Shown here in pieces: positions 1-5,130 of a stretch of 5,130 nucleotides of DNA (position 1 is its first letter; each line of letters starts with the position of its first letter). The notes under the pieces are model-generated. The model saw nothing but the letters and a program-made list of their open reading frames with translations. It ran no database searches and had not been told where the DNA came from. The position numbers and the translations under genes are program-made. The DNA comes from Pseudomonadota bacterium (GTDB lineage Bacteria; Pseudomonadota; Alphaproteobacteria; Rhizobiales; Beijerinckiaceae). The stretch lies in NCBI GenBank assembly GCA_023423995.1, contig JAFAEL010000214.1, forward strand, positions 1-5,130, in the 5' to 3' direction.

Positions 1-1430
1 GCCGCGAGCAGGCCATAGGCGGAGATGACGCCGGCATTCGGCGGGACGACGATCTCGGTAAGGCCGAGCTCCTCGGCCACGAGCCCGGCATGGAGCGGCC
101 CGGCCCCGCCGAAGGGGACCAGCGCGAAGCCACGGGGGTCCCGCCCCCGCTCGGTCGAGACGAGGCGGATGGCGGCGACGACGTTCGCGGTCGCGATGCG
201 AACTGCGCTGTCGGCGAGATCCGGGACGGACATGCCAAGGGCCGCCGCGAGCGACTCGAAGGCGGCATGGGCGGCCGCGGCGTCGATCGGCATCGACCCG
301 GCCAGTCTCGTATCCGGCCGCAGGCGTCCGGTGACGACATGCGCATCGGTCAGCGTCGGCTCGGTGCCGCCACGGCCGTAGCAGGCCGGGCCCGGCACGG
401 CGCCGCTGCTGCCCGGCCCGACGCGCAGGGCCCCGCCCTCGTCTTGCCAGATCAGGCTGCCGCCGCCGGCCCCGATGGTGGCGATGTCGACCATCGGCAT
501 CTGCACGGGAAGGCCACCGATCCGGCTCTCGCGCAGCAGCTGGGGCCGTCCGTCCGGCACCATCGACACGTCCGCGCTCGTGCCGCCGATATCCAACGTG
601 ATGACGTCCCGGAAGCCGGAGAGGCCGACATGGCGCACCGCGCCCGTCACGCCGGCAGCCGGCCCTGACAGCAGGGCGGTGACCGCGTTGCGGCGCATGG
701 CGACCGCAGGGATGCGCCCGCCATTCGACTGCATGATGCTGAAATGGCCGTCGAAGCTGGAGGCGGCGAGCCGCTGCTCCATCCGGTCGAGATAGGCGCC
801 AATCACCGGCTGCACATAGGCGGCGACCGTGGTCGTGGAGGCACGTTCGTATTCGCGGAATTCGCGCGTCACGTCCGACGAGCAGGTCACCGGCAATCCC
901 GGCGCCAGCCGGCCAACGAGTTCGGCCAGGGCGTGCTCGTGGTCCGGCAGGGCAAAGGAGTTCAGGAGGCAGATCGCGACCGCGTCGTATCGCCCACGGT
1001 CGAGGAAGGCGGCAAGTTCGCGCTCCAACGCGTCCGTATCGAGCGCCGTCTCGACGGTGCCGTCGCTGAGCACCCGCTCCGGCACCTCGAAGGTGTCCTC
1101 GCGTGTCGCGAGGGGGCGGGGCTTTCGGTAGAACAGGTCGAAGATGCGAGTCCGGTCGTGGCGCTGGATCAGCAGAATGTCGCGAAACCCGGCCGTGACC
1201 AGGAAGGCGAGCCGCCCGCCCTTGTGCTCGAGCACCGCGTTGGTCGCGACCGTCGAACCGTGACCGAACTCCTCCATGTCGGAGAGGGCGATGCCTGCCG
1301 TCTCGATCGCCGCGAAGGCGCCTTCGTCCGGCCGGCTGGGAACGCTCGGCACCTTCACGATACGGACGCCTTCGGGCGATACCGCGACGAGGTCGGTGAA
1401 CGTGCCGCCGATCTCCACTCCGACCCGCAT
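1..1430 (-). CDS. hyuA: Hydantoinase A / 5-oxoprolinase family protein (HyuA-type), 3' end cut by window
   Basis: This is the ATP-binding subunit of the hydantoinase/oxoprolinase family. Members couple ATP hydrolysis to opening of a cyclic amide (N-methylhydantoin, 5-oxoproline) or to related carboxylase reactions, usually in the cytoplasm with a HyuB partner. About 476 codons are present; the family is usually near 700, so roughly the last third is missing. Reading from Met at 1430, the N-terminal domain opens with MRVGVEIGGTFTD (phosphate-binding motif, residues 1-13) and has HGSTVATNA at 57-65. REYERAS lies at 192-198, MQSNGG at 233-238 and SGPAAGV at 255-261. The second actin-like nucleotide motif LDIGGTSAD is at 279-287, a glycine-rich GAGGGS near 320, and PGPACYGRGGTEPTLTD at 346-362. 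I chose 1430 because GGAG sits 6 nt upstream and the protein then begins at the conserved motif. In-frame ATGs at 1445, 1475 and 1565 are possible but lack a good ribosome site. The frame is intact. The exact substrate cannot be told from sequence; acetone/acetophenone carboxylase-like subunits share these motifs. Confidence 0.93.
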   Translation of the reverse strand, partial: MRVGVEIGGTFTDLVAVSPEGVRIVKVPSVPSRPDEGAFAAIETAGIALSDMEEFGHGSTVATNAVLEHKGGRLAFLVTAGFRDILLIQRHDRTRIFDLFYRKPRPLATREDTFEVPERVLSDGTVETALDTDALERELAAFLDRGRYDAVAICLLNSFALPDHEHALAELVGRLAPGLPVTCSSDVTREFREYERASTTTVAAYVQPVIGAYLDRMEQRLAASSFDGHFSIMQSNGGRIPAVAMRRNAVTALLSGPAAGVTGAVRHVGLSGFRDVITLDIGGTSADVSMVPDGRPQLLRESRIGGLPVQMPMVDIATIGAGGGSLIWQDEGGALRVGPGSSGAVPGPACYGRGGTEPTLTDAHVVTGRLRPDTRLAGSMPIDAAAAHAAFESLAAALGMSVPDLADSAVRIATANVVAAIRLVSTERGRDPRGFALVPFGGAGPLHAGLVAEELGLTEIVVPPNAGVISAYGLLA

Positions 1431-1436
1431 CCAGGA

Positions 1437-1440
1437 CTCC
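1437..1440 (-). promoter_or_regulatory. Ribosome binding site deciding the hyuA start
   Basis: Read on the minus strand this is GGAG, six bases before the ATG at 1430. The next in-frame ATG upstream, at 1445, has no purine-rich site at a useful distance. This favours 1430 as the start. Confidence 0.55.
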
Positions 1441-1484
1441 GTCATACGGCCGACATCGTCCGTCGGGTGAAGCATCAATCCGGT

Positions 1485-1501
1485 CTCGGCGCAATGCCGA
1501 G
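1485..1501. repeat. Short inverted repeat / hairpin upstream of hyuA
   Basis: CTCGGC at 1485-1490 and GCCGAG at 1496-1501 form a perfect 6-bp GC-rich stem with a 5-base loop. If hyuA transcription starts farther upstream, this stem would lie in its leader about 55 bases before the start codon. No run of T follows on either strand, so it is not a typical intrinsic terminator. A second operator or a chance hairpin in GC-rich DNA are both possible. Confidence 0.3.
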
Positions 1502-1514
1502 GAGCGCCCGAATT

Positions 1515-1528
1515 TTCACTCACGTGAA
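1515..1528. promoter_or_regulatory. Candidate operator: TTCAC-N4-GTGAA inverted repeat
   Basis: The two 5-base arms TTCAC and GTGAA are perfectly complementary across four bases, and the overlapping 8-base TCACGTGA at 1520-1527 is also a perfect palindrome. It lies about 85 bases upstream of hyuA and about 140 bases upstream of the transporter ATPase, in a locally A+T-richer patch. This is the geometry of a binding site for a dimeric regulator. No regulator gene is visible in the window, so which protein binds is unknown. Confidence 0.35.
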
Positions 1529-1670
1529 GATCAGGAACTCGCCTTCCTGCCTCAACCTGCGCCATCAACAACGATGTTCCATTCTGCGGCGCATCGGAAT
1601 TCCATGATCGTGAAAGAGGCTTGCACTGCCGGGTGATCGCCCGCAATCTGCCACCGTGGCCGGAACGACT

Positions 1671-2777
1671 ATGACGAGCGCAGGCGCGATCCTCGAAGCG
1701 CGCGAAGTGTGGAAGGCATTTGCCGGCCACACGGCCGTGCGCGGCGTCAGCATCGCCGTCGAGGCGGGTGAGTTTCTGACGCTGCTCGGACCGTCGGGCT
1801 GCGGGAAGACGACCCTGCTGCGCATGATCGCCGGCTTCGAGAGCGTGACTCGCGGCGACATCTTCATCGCGGGCGAGCGGAAGACGGATTCCCCGCCCTA
1901 TCGCCGGCCACTCGGCATGGTGTTTCAGAATCTCGCCCTCTTTCCCCACCTCACGGTCGGCGAGAACGTGGCTTACGGCTTGAAGGTCCGCCGCCGGGAC
2001 GGCGCGACGATCGCCCGGGAGGTTGCGGCAGCCCTCGAGCTCGTGGGGCTCGGCCCGCTCGCAGGACGCGCCGTCCATCAGCTCAGCGGCGGGCAGCGCC
2101 AGCGCGTGGCGCTCGCCCGTGCGCTCGTCGTCAAGCCGGCCGTGCTTCTCCTCGACGAGCCGCTCGGCGCCCTCGATCTCAAGCTTCGGCGGCAGCTCCA
2201 GGTCGAGCTGAAGAACCTGCAGAAGCGAGTGGGCACCACCTTCATCTTCGTGACGCACGATCAGGAGGAGGCGTTGAGCATGTCCGACCGCATCGCCGTC
2301 ATGAATGGCGGCAAGGTCGAGCAGCTCTCGAGCGCCAAGGAAATCTACGATCGGCCGCGAACCGCCTTCGTGGCAAGCTTCGTTGGCGACAACAACATGT
2401 TCTCGGCCGAGCGGGTGTCCGGCGGGCTCAGGCTGCCGGAGCTTGGGATCATCCGGCAGGCGCCGGAGGCCGCAAGCGCGAGTGGTGCGCTGATGCTGGC
2501 GGTCCGGCCCGAGCATATCCGGCTCCAGCCGGCCCTTGTCGGCAGCAGCGCCCTCCGGGGCATCGTGAGGGACGAGGTCTATCTCGGCTCCAACGTGCAA
2601 TACACCGTCCAGGCGGGCGGCCGCTCGATCCTCGCCACGATGCCGTGTCGTCCGGGAGGCGCGGATGCGCCATTCGCCACCGGGGACGAGGTCGATATCG
2701 ACTGGGATGCAGGGGCCTCCGTGCTCGTCCCGGCCGATAGGCCGGCGCCGACATCCGACACGATCTCAGCCCACTGA
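1671..2777 (+). CDS. potA: ABC transporter ATP-binding protein, PotA-like (spermidine/putrescine family)
   Basis: This is the cytoplasmic ATPase that powers the importer encoded by the next three genes. From the ATG at 1671 it is 368 residues, normal for the PotA/MalK-like class. All nucleotide-binding motifs are intact: Walker A GPSGCGKT (residues 40-47), Q-loop glutamine (86), signature LSGGQ (138-142), Walker B LLLDE (159-163), D-loop ALD (167-169) and switch histidine (196). The helical region ends with the family motif YDRPRTAFVASFVGDNN (about 226-242). A C-terminal TOBE domain follows, with AVRPEHIRL at 277-285. An in-frame GTG at 1656 would add five residues but has no ribosome site. 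GGAA at 1662-1665 lies 5 bases before the ATG, so I prefer 1671, without certainty. The stop is 14 bases before the binding-protein gene. The symbol reflects family only; the transported substrate is not fixed by this subunit. Confidence 0.92.
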   Translation: MTSAGAILEAREVWKAFAGHTAVRGVSIAVEAGEFLTLLGPSGCGKTTLLRMIAGFESVTRGDIFIAGERKTDSPPYRRPLGMVFQNLALFPHLTVGENVAYGLKVRRRDGATIAREVAAALELVGLGPLAGRAVHQLSGGQRQRVALARALVVKPAVLLLDEPLGALDLKLRRQLQVELKNLQKRVGTTFIFVTHDQEEALSMSDRIAVMNGGKVEQLSSAKEIYDRPRTAFVASFVGDNNMFSAERVSGGLRLPELGIIRQAPEAASASGALMLAVRPEHIRLQPALVGSSALRGIVRDEVYLGSNVQYTVQAGGRSILATMPCRPGGADAPFATGDEVDIDWDAGASVLVPADRPAPTSDTISAH

Positions 2778-2778
2778 C

Positions 2779-2783
2779 AGGAG
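2779..2783 (+). promoter_or_regulatory. Ribosome binding site of the binding-protein gene
   Basis: A strong AGGAG lies immediately after the ATPase stop codon and 8 bases before the ATG at 2792. It supports high translation of the binding protein, which is usually the most abundant component of such importers. Confidence 0.75.
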
Positions 2784-2791
2784 AACCAGCG

Positions 2792-3853
2792 ATGCGTCCC
2801 TCCAAGCGATCCCGCGTTCTGGCCCTCGCGCTGGGAAGTCTCTTGTCTCTGGGGCTCGCGGCGGGGCCGGCCAGCGCGCAGAAGATCTCCATGGCCACCT
2901 GGGGCGGCGGCGTCGGCGAGACCTGGCGCAACAGTTTCGGCAAGCTGTTCCAGGACGCAACAGGAACGCCGGTCACCATCACGGAGGTGCCGAACCCTGA
3001 GGCGCAGGTCCGGGCCCAGAAGGGATCGCCGCAATACAATGCCGTGATCGCGACCTATTTCGAGGCCGCGAACATGAACAAGGACGGCCTGATCGAAACC
3101 TTTGACGTCGCCGACTTCCCCGAGATCAAGAACATAGCCGAAAAGTACCGCCTCCTCGACGGAAACGGCCGGCTCCTCGGGATGCCGGTCTATTTCATGT
3201 ACTACGGGATCGCGCTGAACACGGACAATGCGAAGGCGGCCGAATTCGCGTCCTGGGCGGACCTCGCCAAGCCGAAATGGAAGGGCCAGCTCGCGCTGAA
3301 CCGGCCCATCTATGCCTCCACCTACGACCTGACCGTGCTCGCCTACGCGACAGGCGGCAACGAGAAGAACATCGAGCCGGGCATGAAGCTCTACGAGCAG
3401 ATCGCCCAGAACGGCATGACGGCCTTCAGCTCGATGGCGCAGATGAACCAGCTCCTCACGCGGGGCGAGATCGCCGGAGGCGCCTATTACTCCACGCGCA
3501 TCTGGCAGATGAAGCGCGAGGGCCTGACCAATGTCGAATTCGTGGTGCCGAAGGAAGGCGCCCTCATGCTGCCCTATCTCGTCGTCGTGCCGAAGGGCGC
3601 GCCCGACATGGCGGTTGCGAAGAAGTGGCTCGACTTCGTCGGCAAGGCCGACCCGCAGCTCAAGGCGACCGATATCTCCGGCTACATGCCGCTGAACGAG
3701 ACCGCCGTCCTGCCCCCGCCGCTCGAGAAGATCGTCGGCATGCCGCTCGCGGTACTGAAACCCAAGCTGATCCAGCCCGACTGGGCCTATATCGCCGAGA
3801 AGCAGAAGGAGCGCGTGGCCTTCGTCGAGAAGACGATCGCGGGGATCAAGTGA
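2792..3853 (+). CDS. Periplasmic substrate-binding protein of ABC importer, PotD-like
   Basis: This protein captures the ligand in the periplasm and delivers it to the two permeases. It is 353 residues, close to PotD and PotF. The N-terminus is a classic Sec signal peptide: basic RPSKRSR, a hydrophobic core at about 9-24, and an ASA cleavage site, so the mature protein likely starts at Gln30. There is no lipobox cysteine. Family features follow: MATWGGGVGETW near the mature N-terminus (34-45), SWADLAKPKWKGQLAL in the hinge region (154-169), VVPKEGALMLPYLVVVPKGAP (251-271) and the C-terminal IQPDWAYIAEKQKERV (327-342). Aligned by eye with E. coli PotD, the amine-contact positions Asp168, Glu171, Trp255 and Asp257 fall near Ser176, Asp179, Leu260 and Tyr262 here. 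The usual polyamine pocket therefore looks altered, and I give no potD symbol. Start choice is firm because of the AGGAG and the signal peptide. Confidence 0.9.
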   Translation: MRPSKRSRVLALALGSLLSLGLAAGPASAQKISMATWGGGVGETWRNSFGKLFQDATGTPVTITEVPNPEAQVRAQKGSPQYNAVIATYFEAANMNKDGLIETFDVADFPEIKNIAEKYRLLDGNGRLLGMPVYFMYYGIALNTDNAKAAEFASWADLAKPKWKGQLALNRPIYASTYDLTVLAYATGGNEKNIEPGMKLYEQIAQNGMTAFSSMAQMNQLLTRGEIAGGAYYSTRIWQMKREGLTNVEFVVPKEGALMLPYLVVVPKGAPDMAVAKKWLDFVGKADPQLKATDISGYMPLNETAVLPPPLEKIVGMPLAVLKPKLIQPDWAYIAEKQKERVAFVEKTIAGIK

Positions 3854-3896
3854 GGCAGCCTCCTCGGGGCTCTGCGCAGCGGGGCGGTCCGACGTC

Positions 3897-4736
3897 ATGA
3901 ATTTCGGACGCTGGCTGCTGGCACTGATCATGCCCGCGGGCCTGGTCATGGCGGCCTTCGTGTACGGGCTCGGCCAGCTCGGCTGGCAGTCCCTGCACGG
4001 CGAGGACGGCGGCGTCGGGCTGGGGCAGTACCTCGCCTTCCTGGCGCGCCCCGATTATCGCGCCGTGCTCGTGACGACGATCTCCATCGCGCTCGCCACG
4101 ACCGCGCTCTGCCTCGCGATCGGCTACCCGGCCGCCTACGGCATCGCGCGGGCCGGTCGCTGGCGCAACACGCTGATGATCTTCGTCATCCTGCCCTGGC
4201 TGGTGAGCGTGGTCGTGCGCACCTATGGCTGGACCGTGATCCTCGGCAATCGTGGGACGCTGAACTCGCTCCTGATGTCGCTCGGCGTCACCGACGGCCC
4301 CATCCGTCTCCTCTACAACCAGACCGGCGTCCTCATCGGCCTGACGCACGTGTTCTGCCCGTTCATGATCATCTCGATCCTGACGGTCCTGATGCATGTC
4401 GACCGGTCGCTCGAGGAGGCCTCCGCCAATCTCGGCGCAGGCCCGGCCGAGACCTTCTTCCGGGTCACGCTGCCCCTCAGCGTTCCAGGCGTGGTGGCGG
4501 GCTCGACGATCGTGTTCCTCCTGTCCACGGGCGCGATCATCACGCCGCTGCTTCTCGGTGGGCCGCGCAACGGCATGCTGTCCACGCAGATCTACCAGGA
4601 CGTCTTCCAGCTCTTCGATTTCCCGAAGGCCGGCGCGATGGCCTTCATGCTGATGGCAATCGCGGGGCTTCTGATCTGGCCACTCCAACTCGTCGAGCGA
4701 CGCGTCACGCGGAACCTGCGGAGGGCCGACGCATGA
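3897..4736 (+). CDS. potB: ABC transporter permease, PotB-like
   Basis: This is the first inner-membrane channel subunit of the importer. It has 279 residues, as expected for PotB-type permeases. About six hydrophobic segments are visible, near residues 7-28, 57-84, 93-116, 143-166, 196-220 and 248-267. The cytoplasmic EAA loop that docks on the ATPase is present at about 173-198 (EEASANLGAGPAETFF followed by RVTLPLSVPG), with the conserved glycine at 180. It begins 43 bases after the binding-protein stop. The ribosome site is weak (a G-rich GGGGCGG at 3881-3887), but no other start lies upstream in frame after the preceding gene. Its stop overlaps the next start by four bases. The symbol is by family and gene order; substrate is not proven. 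Confidence 0.9.
   Translation: MNFGRWLLALIMPAGLVMAAFVYGLGQLGWQSLHGEDGGVGLGQYLAFLARPDYRAVLVTTISIALATTALCLAIGYPAAYGIARAGRWRNTLMIFVILPWLVSVVVRTYGWTVILGNRGTLNSLLMSLGVTDGPIRLLYNQTGVLIGLTHVFCPFMIISILTVLMHVDRSLEEASANLGAGPAETFFRVTLPLSVPGVVAGSTIVFLLSTGAIITPLLLGGPRNGMLSTQIYQDVFQLFDFPKAGAMAFMLMAIAGLLIWPLQLVERRVTRNLRRADA
4720..4724 (+). promoter_or_regulatory. Ribosome binding site of the second permease
   Basis: GGAGG lies inside the end of the first permease gene, 8 bases before the ATG at 4733. With the ATGA start/stop overlap it indicates coupled translation of the two permeases. Confidence 0.7.
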
Positions 4737-5130
4737 GGCCCGCGAGCCTCGGCCTGAACGTCTGGCTCACGGCCGTCCTGCTCTTCCTGCCGGCCCCGAT
4801 CGTCATCGTGGTCGTGTCGTCGTTCTCCCGCACCGGCTATCTCCAGTTCCCGCCCCAGGCTCTGTCGCTGCGCTGGTACGCCCAGTTCCTGACCGACGAG
4901 ACCTGGCTCAAGGCGCTCGCGGTCAGCTTCGTGGTGGCGCTTGTCGTGGCCATCCTGACGACCGCCATCAGCTTCCTCGCCGCCCTCGCGACCACTCGAA
5001 GGCGCTTCGCAGGGCGTGGCGCCTTCGAGATACTGCTCCTTTCGCCCCTTCTTTTTCCTCATGCGGCGATCGGCGTGGCACTCCTCAGCCTCCTCTCCGC
5101 CATGGGCTGGATCGGGCGCTATCCGGGCAT
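4733..5130 (+). CDS. potC: ABC transporter permease, PotC-like, 3' end cut by window
   Basis: This is the second inner-membrane subunit, which pairs with the upstream permease. Only the first 132 codons are present, about half of the usual 260-270. The reading frame is open to the window edge. The start is shared with the previous stop (ATGA, 4733-4736). The N-terminus RPASLGLNVWL leads into a first membrane segment (about 10-30, ending PAPIVIVVVSSFS). Then comes a short periplasmic stretch with SLRWYAQF (45-52), a sequence typical of PotC-type permeases. A second segment lies near 62-86 and a third near 98-121 (LLLSPLLFPHAAIGVALLSLL). The EAA loop would lie beyond the edge, so it cannot be checked. 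Confidence 0.9.
   Translation, partial: MRPASLGLNVWLTAVLLFLPAPIVIVVVSSFSRTGYLQFPPQALSLRWYAQFLTDETWLKALAVSFVVALVVAILTTAISFLAALATTRRRFAGRGAFEILLLSPLLFPHAAIGVALLSLLSAMGWIGRYPG

Larger units (their letters stand above)
1431..1670. other. Divergent intergenic regulatory region
   Basis: This gap of about 240 bases separates the minus-strand hyuA start from the plus-strand ABC transporter start, so it should hold promoters for both directions. I see no gene in it. The hyuA frame stays open upstream through it, but those codons encode nothing resembling the family. Parts of it (about 1511-1530 and 1563-1620) are visibly richer in A+T than the flanking genes. It contains the palindromes listed separately, plus GGAATTCC at 1596-1603 and two copies of TTCCAT at 1577-1582 and 1600-1605, spaced 23 bases apart. 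A weak plus-strand promoter guess is TTGCAC at 1621-1626, a 17-base spacer and CAATCT at 1644-1649; its -10 box matches the consensus poorly. Confidence 0.6.

Noticed and set aside
6..13. Unusual Glu in place of Asp in the first HyuA phosphate motif (protein residue 6) as a defect
   Set aside because: The protein begins GVEIGGTFTD instead of GVDIGGTFTD, but to my knowledge this variant is common in the family and all other motifs are intact. It is not evidence of inactivation. The coordinates given here are protein residues.
90..668. 192-codon plus-strand ORF and its overlapping neighbours
   Set aside because: Antisense shadows of the hyuA coding frame, with low-complexity Ala/Arg/Gly-rich translations.
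1485..1501. Intrinsic terminator
   Set aside because: The stem is only 6 bp and is not followed by a T-run on either strand. It sits upstream of both genes, where no transcript would be expected to end.
744..1607. 287-codon plus-strand ORF
   Set aside because: It lies antisense to hyuA, whose frame has all the family motifs. Its translation is rich in Arg, Gly and Asp with no recognisable domain, as expected for a shadow in GC-rich DNA.
1565..1867. 100-codon minus-strand ORF overlapping the gap and the ATPase start
   Set aside because: Most of it is antisense to the conserved ATPase N-terminus including Walker A. No ribosome site or domain was seen.
2579..3949. 456-codon minus-strand ORF
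   Set aside because: It is the longest ORF in the window but spans parts of three clear plus-strand genes. Its composition (Arg, Asp, His, Leu) is typical of the antisense strand of high-GC genes, and no domain is visible.
3846..4688. 280-codon minus-strand ORF
   Set aside because: Antisense to the first permease. The translation is highly charged with repeated Asp, Glu, Arg and His, the mirror of hydrophobic codons, not a real protein.
4592..5062. 156-codon minus-strand ORF
   Set aside because: Antisense to both permeases, with the same charged low-complexity composition.

Overview
The window is GC-rich bacterial DNA with two divergent transcription units on either side of a short regulatory gap. 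High GC, tightly packed genes and the gene families present suggest a proteobacterium. An alphaproteobacterium of the Rhizobiales type is my best guess, but that is inference from general character because no taxonomic marker is present.

Left, minus strand (1-1430): the first 476 or so codons of a hydantoinase A / 5-oxoprolinase (HyuA-type) ATP-dependent amidohydrolase subunit. Its 3' end lies outside the window. It leaves no closed ORF here because the frame runs off the left edge, and the plus-strand ORFs over it are shadows.

Middle (1431-1670): a divergent intergenic region of about 240 bases with no convincing gene. It is locally richer in A+T and holds a TTCAC-N4-GTGAA inverted repeat containing the perfect palindrome TCACGTGA, a 6-bp-stem hairpin and a GGAATTCC palindrome. 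These are candidate control sites for one or both units.

Right, plus strand (1671-5130): an operon encoding a PotABCD-type ABC importer in the order ATPase, periplasmic binding protein, permease 1, permease 2. Spacing is 14 nt, 43 nt and a 4-nt ATGA overlap, so the genes are probably co-transcribed. The second permease is cut by the right edge. By family this would be called a spermidine/putrescine importer. However, my by-eye alignment suggests that acidic residues which bind the amine in E. coli PotD are not all kept, so the substrate may be something else.

Taken together, the layout suggests an uptake-plus-ring-opening module: the importer brings in a small compound, possibly a cyclic amide, and the HyuA-type enzyme hydrolyses it with an expected HyuB partner outside the window. 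This link rests on gene position and is not shown by the sequence. I found no mobile element, CRISPR array, RNA gene, frameshift or clearly new system.
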